NCBI GenBank assembly: GCA_900469445.1
Contig: UBXM01000037.1
Span: forward strand, 121,350-185,349
DNA from: Hyphomicrobiales bacterium
GTDB taxonomy: Bacteria; Pseudomonadota; Alphaproteobacteria; Rhizobiales; Rhizobiaceae
Length of the DNA stretch: 64,000 nt
Direction of reading: 5' to 3'
The notes beneath the pieces were generated by a model. That model made no database searches, was not told the DNA's origin, and worked only from the letters and a program-made list of their open reading frames with translations. Below are positions 42,449 through 50,974 of this stretch, piece by piece. Positions within the stretch are counted from its first letter, which is position 1. Every line of letters begins with the position of its first letter. The translations under genes and the position numbers were made by a program.

Positions 42449-42539
42449 TATTACCTGTGTTTTCAGGCGATCGCATCTGTCGACGCTTCTTAAGGATCAG
42501 GCCCAAAGTAGCTTGCCCTTAGGACCAAAGGCCTAGGCC

Positions 42540-42554
42540 TGCTGCACTGCAATA
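42540..42554. promoter_or_regulatory. PhaR/AniA-like motif, exoY-exoX region
   Basis: TGCTGCACTGCAATA matches the TGCTGC-N3-GCA type motif associated with the PHB regulator PhaR/AniA. It sits about 360 bp from both exoX and exoY starts. Similar copies occur at 33263, 45621, 49580 and 49710. Confidence 0.5.
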
Positions 42555-42902
42555 CAATGGTGCGGCGCAAAAGGCGCATGATCGCGCCCTGTGACCTTTG
42601 TAACAATAATTGAACGGATAGTGCAGGCTCTCATGGGCCGGCGGCGTTCATTTGTTCCAAAGGGCGGCAATTCTGGTTTAAATGTGGCGAAAATGTGGTG
42701 CAGACATGTGGTAACAAGGTATTGAACCGTTTGAAGCGCGCTTCCTTGGGCATGAACGGGAATCTTACCAAAGATTCACTGGTCAAAATCTGCAGGCCGC
42801 GGAAATCTTGAAAACTCTCTCGCTGCACCGTAATGTAAAGGGCAGAGAGAGGACCGATGAAATTGAAAAATCGATAAGAAAAGTCCCTCGGGAGGAATGA
42901 TG

Positions 42903-43196
42903 ATGTACGCACCGCGTGTATTTGTAAGCATGTTAGGCACTCTCGCCGTGTTTGCTGTCGCCGCGTATGTCATGTCCGGTTCTTTCTGGACCGCATTCAT
43001 CGAGACTATTCTGTGCGCGATAATACTTCAGATCGGCTATTTCATCGGTATCGTTTACCTAGTGCGGCGCGAGAAGGCGCAGATGGAGAAATCACGCTCC
43101 GCCGAGGGCACCCATGCAAAGGCGAGAACGGATGCCGGCGGTCGCGACAGCCTGAGCGCCGAGGCGCCGGCCAGAGTTCATATCCAGGACCACTGA
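42903..43196 (+). CDS. exoX: Exopolysaccharide production repressor ExoX
   Basis: A 97-residue small membrane protein with two hydrophobic helices (about 8-28 and 34-54) and a polar C-terminal tail, the layout of ExoX/PsiA repressors. ExoX restrains succinoglycan synthesis, probably by acting on ExoY in the inner membrane, in a dosage-dependent way. Of the three adjacent in-frame ATGs, 42903 is preferred because GGAGG is 7 bases upstream. It is divergent from exoY and precedes exoU. Confidence 0.85.
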   Translation: MYAPRVFVSMLGTLAVFAVAAYVMSGSFWTAFIETILCAIILQIGYFIGIVYLVRREKAQMEKSRSAEGTHAKARTDAGGRDSLSAEAPARVHIQDH

Positions 43197-43308
43197 GCTT
43201 CAAGTCGGACTTTTCCGACCCAAAAATTCGCTCTTTCACATCGCTGCCATTTTCCTAAGTTCATAAGTCTTTCACCTACAAGCGGTGAGACGGACGATGG
43301 AGAAGCTT

Positions 43309-44319
43309 ATGGCGGAAGCCGTTGACGAAACGATCTGTGTAATCATCGCAGCCAAAAACGCGTCGGACACGATCGGTCTGGCGGTGGCTTCGGCCCTTCG
43401 CGAGACCGTCGTCTCCGAAGTGGTCGTCGTTGATGACGGCTCCAGCGATGGAACCGATGCAGCGGCACTTGCCGCGGATGACGGAAGCGGTCGCCTGAAG
43501 ATCATTTCCTTCGAAAAGAACCAGGGGCCATCGGCGGCCCGGAACGCGGCGATCGCACAATCGGCGGCTCCGCTGATTGCCATTCTCGACGCCGATGACT
43601 TTTTCTTCCCGGGCCGTTTCGCGCCCATGCTTGCCGAAAGCGGCTGGGATTTCATCGCTGACAATATCGCCTTCGTCGCCGATCCGGCCGCACTTTCCGT
43701 GCCGGCCCGGTTCCAGTCTCGGGCACGGGACCTGTCGCTCGTGCAGTTCGTCGAAGGCAATATCTCACAGCGCGGCAAGCCGAGAGGCGAAACGGGCTTC
43801 CTCAAGCCGATCATGCGCCGCGCCTTCATAGAAACGCATCAGCTTCGTTACGACGACCAGTTAAGGCTCGGCGAGGACTATGACTTCTACGTGCGGGCTC
43901 TTGCCATGGGCGCGCGCTACAAGGTGATCGAGCATTGTGGTTACGGGGCGGTGGTACGCGGCGACTCGCTCAGCAGCCGGCATCGCACCGAAGACCTGAG
44001 GCGGCTTTACGAGGCTGACAATGCAATCCTTTCGGCTATGCCATTGTCTTCGGATGCGCGGGCGGTGATCACGCATCATCGGGATCACATCAAGGCACGC
44101 TACGAATTGCGCGAATTTCTCGACGTGAAGCGGCAATCGGGCAAGGGCGGTGCGATCCGGCATATGCTGTCTCGACCTGACGCGCTTCCGGCGGTCGTGA
44201 CCGGTATCTTCTTCGATAAATATGATGCCCTTCGGCGCAACAAGAATATGTCGGCCGCCTCGTTGCCGACAGCGCCTCGCTATCTCCTGGCCGGTGTGCC
44301 GGTGGCAAGCCAGGGGTGA
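43309..44319 (+). CDS. exoU: Succinoglycan glycosyltransferase ExoU
   Basis: A 336-residue GT2-family (GT-A) glucosyltransferase. VIIAAKNASDTIG, VVVDDGSSDGT, NQGPSAARNAAI and the DxD-like ILDADDFF carry the nucleotide-sugar site; GEDYDFYVRAL is the downstream acidic motif. ExoU adds a glucose to the growing octasaccharide on the lipid carrier in the cytoplasm. GGAG 6 bases before ATG 43309 supports that start; 43297 is an alternative. It follows exoX, as in S. meliloti, and ends at a hairpin shared with the convergent exoW. Confidence 0.87.
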   Translation: MAEAVDETICVIIAAKNASDTIGLAVASALRETVVSEVVVVDDGSSDGTDAAALAADDGSGRLKIISFEKNQGPSAARNAAIAQSAAPLIAILDADDFFFPGRFAPMLAESGWDFIADNIAFVADPAALSVPARFQSRARDLSLVQFVEGNISQRGKPRGETGFLKPIMRRAFIETHQLRYDDQLRLGEDYDFYVRALAMGARYKVIEHCGYGAVVRGDSLSSRHRTEDLRRLYEADNAILSAMPLSSDARAVITHHRDHIKARYELREFLDVKRQSGKGGAIRHMLSRPDALPAVVTGIFFDKYDALRRNKNMSAASLPTAPRYLLAGVPVASQG

Positions 44320-44324
44320 TCAAT

Positions 44325-44346
44325 GGCGGGTGATGCGTCACCCGCC
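44325..44346. terminator. Hairpin between exoU and exoW
   Basis: A perfect 9-bp stem (GGCGGGTGA with TCACCCGCC) and a TGCG tetraloop lie 5 bp after the exoU stop and 45 bp from the convergent exoW stop. It may stop transcription in both directions, although the T-run is short. Confidence 0.6.
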
Positions 44347-44390
44347 TTGGCGTCTCGTTCCTGCACTATCTGGCTCGTGCCCCGGGTCGG

Positions 44391-45359
44391 TTATCCGCGG
44401 TTGCGATCCAGCTTGCCGGCGCCAAGGCTCATGGCTGCGCTCAGGATTGCCGGATCGCGCATGACCCAGCGGGCCAGCATAGCGAAATCCGGCGCCTGCC
44501 TTCGCTTCAGGCGTCCCGCCTGGCTCCACAAGGCCTGGCGTCTTGCCATGTTCTTGTAAGAGGTGATCGAGGCTACGTCGTCCGGCCTGTTCTCGAAGCG
44601 CGTTTCAAGCGTGTTCAGCGCCACGAGGGTGTTGAACTGTTGCCGCAGGAATTCCGGCGACTGGTTGTCGATGCCGTGGAAAATGTTGACGCCCATGCCG
44701 CGGGCCGCACCGGGCGCGTCGCACAATACGGTTCGCGTGGCATTCAGGATGCAGTCGGCGAAGAACAGGACATCCTCGGCTGCGAGTCTCAGGACAGGAT
44801 CGAACCTTATCGTTTCGAACAGTGGCCGCGCGATCACCATGCAGCTCAAGTGCAGGAAGGCCCAGTCCTTCAGCATGACGCTGGCAAGGTTGGGGATCTC
44901 CAGCACGAGCGGGTCTTCGACCAGCGTCTTGCCGCCTTCTTTCTCTGCGAGTTTCGCCATGCCGAAATGGTAGTAGAATTCCTCGCTCTCCTGCATCGAG
45001 GCGAAATAACATTGGGCCTCGAAACGGGTCATGAAGTCATGGGCGTTCTTCAGGTGGTCGGCGCGCCATATGTCATCGGAATCGAGCAGCGCGACGAAAC
45101 GCGTTTCCGCCGGAACTGCATTAAGGCCGGTGTTGCGGGCGGCACCCGGTCCACCGTTCTGCTGCTTGACCACACGGATCCTGGCGCGACGTTCTTCCGT
45201 CTGGCGCAGCAATTCCTGTTCGACCGGAAGCGGCGATTCGTCGTCGACGACGATGATATCGAAATCCTCGAAACTCTGCTGGAAGATCGAATCGAGCGCG
45301 CGGGACAGAATGCCCGCCTCTTTCTGGTAGAACGGAATGACTACTGAAAACGTCGCCAT
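44391..45359 (-). CDS. exoW: Succinoglycan glycosyltransferase ExoW
   Basis: A 322-residue GT2-family transferase beginning MATFSVVIPFYQKEAGIL, very like ExoW, with VVDDESPLPVEQE, NGGPGAARNTGLNA and ALLDSDDIW. ExoW adds the seventh or eighth sugar (beta-1,3 glucose) of the succinoglycan repeat. ATG 45359 is chosen because the family starts here; the upstream 23 codons are not family-like. Its orientation is opposite to the flanking exo genes, while in S. meliloti it is co-oriented with exoV and exoT. Confidence 0.88.
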   Translation of the reverse strand: MATFSVVIPFYQKEAGILSRALDSIFQQSFEDFDIIVVDDESPLPVEQELLRQTEERRARIRVVKQQNGGPGAARNTGLNAVPAETRFVALLDSDDIWRADHLKNAHDFMTRFEAQCYFASMQESEEFYYHFGMAKLAEKEGGKTLVEDPLVLEIPNLASVMLKDWAFLHLSCMVIARPLFETIRFDPVLRLAAEDVLFFADCILNATRTVLCDAPGAARGMGVNIFHGIDNQSPEFLRQQFNTLVALNTLETRFENRPDDVASITSYKNMARRQALWSQAGRLKRRQAPDFAMLARWVMRDPAILSAAMSLGAGKLDRNRG

Positions 45360-45706
45360 GATGTGTCTGTCTCCGGTGTATCGGGAATGCCGGGCTACAA
45401 GCCGCGAGTCGGCACGCGCGTAATTCATCCACTATTTTTGCGCTGCGGCAAAGAATAAGAAAAATGCGGCGAAACCGAGGGCTCCGGCAGCAGGGAAGCC
45501 GACGTGCGCAACCGATAGGGCAGGGCGGTTTTTATCGTCTTTCCCCGGCGCATCGGACTTTTGCCCTATGGCCGAAACATGAAATCAACACATTTTCAGC
45601 TTCTCTCTGCGCGGCAAATGTGCTGCACTGCAAAAAAGAGCCGAGCCGGAAGCATGCCGAATATGGCCATGTTCCGGATATTGATTTGATCGTCGAAGGG
45701 AACGCG
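45360..45706. promoter_or_regulatory. Divergent promoter region exoW / extra glycosyltransferase
   Basis: These 347 bp contain no credible gene. They hold the TGCTGCACTGCAAAA motif (45621-45635), about 72 bp before the downstream glycosyltransferase start, and A/T-rich sequence typical of rhizobial promoters. Confidence 0.6.
45621..45635. promoter_or_regulatory. PhaR/AniA-like motif before glycosyltransferase gene
   Basis: TGCTGCACTGCAAAA, differing by one base from the copy at 42540-42554. Its position 72 bp before the ATG fits a site that overlaps a promoter. Confidence 0.5.
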
Positions 45707-46624
45707 ATGCTCCCCCAGCCTATTGATTTCAGTGTCGTCATCTCGTCGCGAAACCGGGCGCATGCGCTTTCCGGTTGTTTCGACGCGCTTTCCGCAGCTG
45801 CGCGAAACGCGACTGACCTTTCGCTGGAGCTTGTCTTCGTGGATAACAACTCCACGGACGGCACAGCCGAGATCGTGCGCCAATGGAGTGCGTCAGCGCC
45901 CATTCCGGTGCAGATCATCCATGAGAGCAAGCCTGGCCTTTCCAATGCGCGCAATGCCGGGATTGCAGCCGCCAAGGGGCGCATTCTCGCTTTCACCGAC
46001 GACGACTGCGAAGTGTCGCCGGATTATTTCAACACCCTTTCCCGACTGTTTGCCGAGGACGAGGCGATCGTCATGCGCGGCGGGCGGGTGGATCTCGGCG
46101 ATGAACGCGATCTGCCGATCACCATCAAGACCGACGCAGAGCGTGCCGTGCTGACCCATGACCTGCATGCGGGCGGCTTTATCCATGGCTGCAACATGGC
46201 GTTTCCCAAGGCCATGGTCGACCGGGTCGGCCTTTTCGACCCACAGTTCGGGGCCGGCGCCGAGTTCCGCTCCGGCGAGGATACCGACTATATCCACCGT
46301 GCCTTTGCAGCCGGGATCACCGTGGAATACCGGCCGGAACTCGTCGTCAAGCATTTCCACGGCCGCCGCGACCTCAAGGATATCGAAAAGCTGCACAACG
46401 GCTATTCCTACGGCAATGGTGCGCTTTACGCGAAATACATGTTCGATCGTCGATCGAACATGCGCGGCATGCTGCGGTGGGATATCCGTCAGGCGGTCAA
46501 GGAAGCGTTCGGCGGGCGCAAGCTCGACGCTGCGATGGGGCTGACCTATCGGGCAACCGTTCGGCAAAACCTTGCCGGAGTGCTCGCCTATTGGCGCAGC
46601 CCGTCGCGCCGCGCGGCACCCTGA
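45707..46624 (+). CDS. Additional GT2-family glycosyltransferase
   Basis: A 305-residue glycosyltransferase with the GT-A elements FSVVISSRNRAHAL, LVFVDNNSTDGT, KPGLSNARNAGI, the DxD motif AFTDDDCEV and GEDTDYIHRAF. GAAGGG is 6 bases before ATG 45707. It is not one of the exo transferases I can recognise, and no gene occupies this place in S. meliloti. It could add a different sugar or side chain to the polymer. It is transcribed towards exoT, 101 bp away. Confidence 0.82.
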   Translation: MLPQPIDFSVVISSRNRAHALSGCFDALSAAARNATDLSLELVFVDNNSTDGTAEIVRQWSASAPIPVQIIHESKPGLSNARNAGIAAAKGRILAFTDDDCEVSPDYFNTLSRLFAEDEAIVMRGGRVDLGDERDLPITIKTDAERAVLTHDLHAGGFIHGCNMAFPKAMVDRVGLFDPQFGAGAEFRSGEDTDYIHRAFAAGITVEYRPELVVKHFHGRRDLKDIEKLHNGYSYGNGALYAKYMFDRRSNMRGMLRWDIRQAVKEAFGGRKLDAAMGLTYRATVRQNLAGVLAYWRSPSRRAAP

Positions 46625-46725
46625 GTGCGGGTTGTCGCCGCCGCTGTCGTATCCTCGTCAATGTTTCAGCTTACGCCATACGTGACTGCTGATCACGCTT
46701 TGCAATTTAATCGATTGGACCATCC

Positions 46726-48222
46726 ATGGATGCCGGCGCGGTCGAACGTAGCGACCTGAAGAAAAAAACCGCGACATCGATCCTGTGGTCGATCGTTCGC
46801 GTCGGGTGGAGCACGGTCGCGACCTTCGTCATCTTCGTTATCCTGGCGCGTATCCTGGGACCTGCGGATTTCGGCACGTTTGCGCTGGCCAGCCTGTTCG
46901 TCGAGATCGGCCGGGTGCTTGCCTATGCGGGCCTTGGCGATGCGGTGACCCGGCAGCTGGAACTGGATGAGGAACTGGCGGATACGGCATTCTGGGCCTC
47001 GGTCGCCTTCAGCGTCTCGGTCGGCCTGGTCATCTTTTTCGCGGCACCGGCCTATGGCGAATTCGTCCGCGATCCGAACGTGGCGGAAATCCTCAAATGG
47101 CTTGCGCTGTTTCTTCCGCTGTCATCGCTGGCGGTCATCCACAATGCCCGGCTGGCGCGCGATTTCGGTCACAAAAGCCTTGCGGCGCAGAGCATTGCCG
47201 CAAGCCTTCTGTCCGGCCTGACGGCGGTGGCCGCTGCGTTTCTCGGCTGGGGCGTCTGGTCGCTGGTGGCGCAGACGGCGGTCAACGGCATCGTGCTCGT
47301 CGTTCTCGGTTGGCTGTCCTATCGCTGGATCCCGAAGCTGCGCTTCAACTTCACCATCTTCCGCTCGATCTTCCTGTTCAGCGTCAGCCTCGTGGTCAGC
47401 CAGATCCTCTGGATGATGCTTGCCCGCGTGCAGGACATTTTCATTTCGCGCTGGTTCGGGCCGACCGAGGTTGGCCGTTACCGCATCGCCTGGCGGCTGA
47501 TCGAGCTGATCTCGCAAGCCGTGCTGTCGCCGATCGGCAGCGTGGCGCTGGTGACGCTGTCGAAACTGCAGGCCGATCCGGTCTCCTTCCGCAACGCCTA
47601 TAATCGCATCGTCGGGCTGGCGGCACTCGGCACATTCCCGCTGTTGCTCGGCTTCGGCGCGCTTTCGGACCAGCTCATCCTCTTCCTGTTCGGCGACAAG
47701 TGGGGCAATGCCGGCGATGTCTCGACCGTGCTCGTCATGATGGCGGTGCCCTTCGTGATGAATGTGTTTGCTTCCTCGGCGCTTGCCGCCGTCAACAAGG
47801 CGCAGAGCATTCTCTCGGTGGCTGCGCTGCAGCTTGCCATGACGGTCGTGCTGACATGGCTGCTGGTGCCTTACGGCATCATCGCGGTTGCTGCCGGTTA
47901 CGCGCTGCGGGCGTGGCTCACCATGCCCTACCAGCAATATGTGCTGAAGCGTTTCGCCCATATCGATTCCCTCGGGACGCTGAAGGCGATCTCGATGCCG
48001 TTCATCGGTTCGCTGGTCATGGCCGTCTGCGTCTGGTTCGCCAAGCCGGTGATCCTTGCGGCGGTTACGCCTGCATGGCTCGGCACCGGACTTTGCATCG
48101 CGCTGGGTGGCGCCATCTATGCCGCATTCATGCTGATTTTCGCGTTTAAGATGATCCGGCCCTATCTCGCCATGATCATGTCTATGCTGCCCGCACGCTT
48201 CCGCCTGCTGGCGCAAAAGTAG
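46726..48222 (+). CDS. exoT: Succinoglycan flippase ExoT (Wzx family)
   Basis: A 498-residue polytopic protein with about 12-14 helices of the polysaccharide transporter (PST/MOP) superfamily. The start (KKKTATSILWSIVRVGWSTVATF) and the ARILGPADFGTFALASLFVEIGRVLAYAGLGDAVTRQLELDEELADTAFW region are ExoT-like. It flips the lipid-linked octasaccharide to the periplasm for ExoQ. It lies 40 bp upstream of exoV and 101 bp after the extra transferase. Confidence 0.88.
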   Translation: MDAGAVERSDLKKKTATSILWSIVRVGWSTVATFVIFVILARILGPADFGTFALASLFVEIGRVLAYAGLGDAVTRQLELDEELADTAFWASVAFSVSVGLVIFFAAPAYGEFVRDPNVAEILKWLALFLPLSSLAVIHNARLARDFGHKSLAAQSIAASLLSGLTAVAAAFLGWGVWSLVAQTAVNGIVLVVLGWLSYRWIPKLRFNFTIFRSIFLFSVSLVVSQILWMMLARVQDIFISRWFGPTEVGRYRIAWRLIELISQAVLSPIGSVALVTLSKLQADPVSFRNAYNRIVGLAALGTFPLLLGFGALSDQLILFLFGDKWGNAGDVSTVLVMMAVPFVMNVFASSALAAVNKAQSILSVAALQLAMTVVLTWLLVPYGIIAVAAGYALRAWLTMPYQQYVLKRFAHIDSLGTLKAISMPFIGSLVMAVCVWFAKPVILAAVTPAWLGTGLCIALGGAIYAAFMLIFAFKMIRPYLAMIMSMLPARFRLLAQK

Positions 48223-48262
48223 AGCTATTTTGGAAACACGACGGTATCGTCAAGGAGATCCC

Positions 48263-49291
48263 ATGCAGGAAACGAGCGCTGCCACCATCAAGAGGCTTCA
48301 GGGTGTGATCCACGATAACCTCGCAGATCTGGTCGATCTGTCCGGGCGTTACGCACTTCTGGACTTCCCCAACCACTACAATATCGGCGACAGCGCCATC
48401 TGGCTTGGGGAGCTGGCCTATTTCGACCGGGTGAAGTCCAAGCCCAGCTTCGTCAGCGAAATCCCCACTCACAGCGACGACCGGATGCTGGCCGCTATCG
48501 GTGACGGCCAGATCCTGCTGCATGGCGGTGGCAATTTCGGAGATATCTGGCCGAGTTTCCGCGAGTTTCGCGAGCACATCCTGGGGAAATACCAGGGCCG
48601 TCCGGTCATTCAGATGCCGCAGACGATCCATTTCAAGAACCAGGAAAACATCGACAGCACGGCGCGTGCCATCGAGAAGCACGGCAATTACAAGCTTCTG
48701 GTGCGTGACAAGAAGAGCTTTGAATTCGCCAAGAAGTGGTTCCAGTGCGAGGTGAGGCTTTGCCCGGACATGGCCTTCTGGATCGGTCCGGTAAAGCGTC
48801 CTGCGCCGAGCCATGACCTGCTTCTCAACTTGCGTGCAGACCAGGAAGTTGGCGCCCCGCACGATACCGCCCGCGCCACGGCCCGTGCGAACGTGATCGT
48901 GGCCGACTGGCCGGAAAACGAAGAGGCCGATTTCCAGAAGCGCACCAAGCGGGCTGCGATCATCAAGGGTCTGTTGCGCGGCGATGTCGGCGGACGGGCG
49001 AAGATGACGGAACTGGCCTATCGCGAACGGGCGCAGCAGCGTTTCGATCGCGGTGTACGGCTCTTAAGCTCGGCGCGGCAGGTCATCACCGACCGCATGC
49101 ACGGGCATATCATGAGCCTGCTTCTCGATGCCGATCATTGCGTGCTCGACAACAGCTATGGCAAGACCAGCACCTTCATCGACGCCTGGCAGACCTGCAA
49201 TGGTGACCGGGCAGCACTTGTGGCCAATATCGACGAAGCGCTGGACATTCTTGACAAGCGGACGGCTCTCAGCCGCGCGACGGCGGTGTGA
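48263..49291 (+). CDS. exoV: Polysaccharide pyruvyl transferase ExoV
   Basis: A 342-residue member of the polysaccharide pyruvyl transferase family. LLDFPNHYNIGDSAIWLGE and ILLHGGGNFGDIW are the conserved phosphoenolpyruvate-fold motifs, and VITDRMHGHIMSLLLD with the key arginine/histidine lies near residue 280. ExoV adds the pyruvyl group to the terminal glucose. AAGGAG 7 bases before ATG 48263 fixes the start. In S. meliloti exoV lies between exoU and exoW; here it follows exoT. A strong terminator ends the exoT-exoV unit. Confidence 0.88.
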   Translation: MQETSAATIKRLQGVIHDNLADLVDLSGRYALLDFPNHYNIGDSAIWLGELAYFDRVKSKPSFVSEIPTHSDDRMLAAIGDGQILLHGGGNFGDIWPSFREFREHILGKYQGRPVIQMPQTIHFKNQENIDSTARAIEKHGNYKLLVRDKKSFEFAKKWFQCEVRLCPDMAFWIGPVKRPAPSHDLLLNLRADQEVGAPHDTARATARANVIVADWPENEEADFQKRTKRAAIIKGLLRGDVGGRAKMTELAYRERAQQRFDRGVRLLSSARQVITDRMHGHIMSLLLDADHCVLDNSYGKTSTFIDAWQTCNGDRAALVANIDEALDILDKRTALSRATAV

Positions 49292-49343
49292 TGCCGAGGC
49301 TTCATCCGCAAGGGTAAATGAAGCGCTAAATTCCTCTCACGAA

Positions 49344-49378
49344 GCGGCCGGGCGGCAGAGACGCCCGGTCGCTTTTTT
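49344..49378 (+). terminator. Strong terminator after exoV
   Basis: An 11-bp stem with one G-T pair (49344-49354 with 49362-49372) and a 7-base loop is followed by six T. Confidence 0.9.
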
Positions 49379-49579
49379 GTGGTGGAATCATCACCAATAC
49401 CGAAGCTTCAAGTGCCCGAAAAGCCGCTGGGAAAGGGCGCCCGGCCAAATCGGGCCCATCAGTGTCCATGCCTCATCCGTGCCGTATTTTCGCCGCAATT
49501 CGCCACGGTTTTCGTCGAGCTTTCACGCTCAACGCACGATCACGCGAGAAAATGTGATTGTTTTTTCTTTTTTAAATCG

Positions 49580-49594
49580 TGCTGCGGCGCAGCA
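49580..49594. promoter_or_regulatory. PhaR/AniA-like palindrome upstream of exoH
   Basis: TGCTGC GGC GCAGCA is a perfect 6-3-6 palindrome that fits the CTGC-N3-GCAG core reported for PhaR-type regulators. Confidence 0.55.
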
Positions 49595-49709
49595 TTTTCA
49601 TATCGGTTGTGGTTGCATATGCCATATTTGCCAGTGCTTTAGGCCTGACAAAAGGCAGGCAGCGCCTACTGAATACCTCGCCACTACTAGATTTCGCACC
49701 TGCCAAATT

Positions 49710-49722
49710 TGCTGCGCTGCCA
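49710..49722. promoter_or_regulatory. Second PhaR/AniA-like motif upstream of exoH
   Basis: TGCTGCGCTGCCA, 97 bp before the exoH start, is a weaker relative of the palindrome at 49580-49594. Confidence 0.4.
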
Positions 49723-49818
49723 CATTTTACCCGAAACTTACCGTGATGCTTCTCACTCACGCGGGCTCAAGTCTGCTCTGATTGAAACGGCGGTGACGGG
49801 AGGCACTGCTCAAAAGGG

Positions 49819-50970
49819 GTGACTGGATTGACTGTTGATCAGAACATATCCTCGCGTATCAATTTGATGCGTATCCTGCTGATCTGCGGCATTGTCTTCG
49901 TGCATGTGCCTCATGATCCGGCGGCTGACGTGGTGATTGCCGAAATCAGCTGGTTCAACTGGCTGAGCGTGTTTCTCGGCGACAGCCTGTTTCGTATCGG
50001 CGTTCCGTGTCTGAGCATGATCTCGGGTTACCTGCTGCTGCGCAAGGGCGTGGCATCTTTCGATTATGGCAAGGTTGTCCGTTCCAAGACGATGACGGTG
50101 CTCGTGCCGTTCCTGATCTGGAACCTCGGCCTGTTCGTCGCGATCCTTGGCCTGCAGCGTATCGGCATCGGCGCCGGTTATTTCCCGGATATTACCGCAT
50201 CCTTCCGCGATATTCTGACCTATGCCTTCGCGCTCGAAGACATGCCGGCCAATGTGCCGCTCTATTTCCTGCGCGATCTGTTCGTCTGCATCCTTCTGTC
50301 GCCGGTTCTGCTGTTCCTTCTGCGCCGGGCAGCCATGCCGACGCTCGCCATTCTTTTCGTCCTGGCGGTCATTCCGGACCTCAGCTTTGCCATCGTCGTC
50401 AAGCGCTCGATCCTGTTCAGCTTCGCGCTCGGCATGTTCCTCGGCCTGCGCGGCGCGGATCTGAAAGCGCTGGACCGATTTGCGTGGCCGGGTTCGATCG
50501 CCACGCTTCTCGCCGCATTCGCGCTTTCTCTTGCGATCTATCTCAGCCAGCCCGCTTACCCCTGGGGCGTCGATCTTGCCCGCAATATCCTGTCGATCGT
50601 CGGTGCCCTGGGCGTCTGGATGATTTCGGCGATCCTCATCGAAAGCCGCCTTGGCAAGCGACTGGCCGCCACGGGCAGCCTCAGCTTCTGGGTATTCTGC
50701 GCGCATTATCCTGTTCTGGTGCTTCTGTGGATGGTCTGGAACCGGATCGGACCTGTGGAAGCCTACCCTGTTTTCTATTTCGGCTCGGTTGTTGTCTCAC
50801 TTGTCATCTTGGTGATCAGCAATGCCGTCATCATGCGCATCGCACCGCCCGTTTATCAGCTGCTGACCGGCAGTCGCGGGCGCAAGGAGAAACTCGCCAA
50901 GGCCGTTGCCGGCCGCACCACCGAAACCAAGGGCTCGATGGAGCCGAAACTGTCACAGCAGCGCAGGTGA
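49819..50970 (+). CDS. exoH: Succinoglycan succinyltransferase ExoH (acyltransferase-3 family)
   Basis: A 383-residue integral membrane acyltransferase with about 10 helices. It has ILLICGIVFVHVPHDP (catalytic His of the acyltransferase-3 family), WLSVFLGDSLFRIGVPCLSMISGYLL and MPANVPLYFLRDLFVCILLSPVL, closely resembling ExoH. ExoH adds succinyl groups, needed for ExoK/ExsH cleavage into the low-molecular-weight signal form. GTG 49819 or TTG 49828 may be the start; the latter is better spaced from AAAGGGG. It heads exoHKLAMON and lies 4 bp from exoK. Confidence 0.88.
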   Translation: MTGLTVDQNISSRINLMRILLICGIVFVHVPHDPAADVVIAEISWFNWLSVFLGDSLFRIGVPCLSMISGYLLLRKGVASFDYGKVVRSKTMTVLVPFLIWNLGLFVAILGLQRIGIGAGYFPDITASFRDILTYAFALEDMPANVPLYFLRDLFVCILLSPVLLFLLRRAAMPTLAILFVLAVIPDLSFAIVVKRSILFSFALGMFLGLRGADLKALDRFAWPGSIATLLAAFALSLAIYLSQPAYPWGVDLARNILSIVGALGVWMISAILIESRLGKRLAATGSLSFWVFCAHYPVLVLLWMVWNRIGPVEAYPVFYFGSVVVSLVILVISNAVIMRIAPPVYQLLTGSRGRKEKLAKAVAGRTTETKGSMEPKLSQQRR

Positions 50971-50974
50971 ACTC

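Larger units (their letters stand above)
42180..42902. promoter_or_regulatory. Large exoY-exoX divergent regulatory region
   Basis: The 723 bp between exoY and exoX hold no convincing gene and are richer in A and T than the coding DNA. Within them are an AATCGA-rich repeat cluster (42402-42448, with TTGAATCGATG and TTGAATCGAATG), the TGCTGCACTGCAATA motif (42540-42554), and two TGTGA/GAAA stretches at 42294-42325. In rhizobia this region receives MucR, ExoR-ChvI and other inputs; which bind here is not known. Confidence 0.6.
49292..49818. promoter_or_regulatory. Regulatory region upstream of exoH-P
   Basis: 527 bp without a convincing gene. It contains the exoV terminator, T-rich stretches around 49560-49575, and two TGCTGC-type motifs (49580-49594 and 49710-49722). 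The only reading frames seen here are short and lack coding character. It is probably the promoter zone of the large exoHKLAMON operon. Confidence 0.6.

Noticed and set aside
42631..42896. Small minus-strand frame in the exoY-exoX region
   Set aside because: Runs into exoX in antisense, has no ribosome binding site or recognisable domain.
49379..49781. Short plus-strand frames upstream of exoH
   Set aside because: Cysteine/serine-rich translation of T-rich DNA, no ribosome binding site; interpreted as promoter region.
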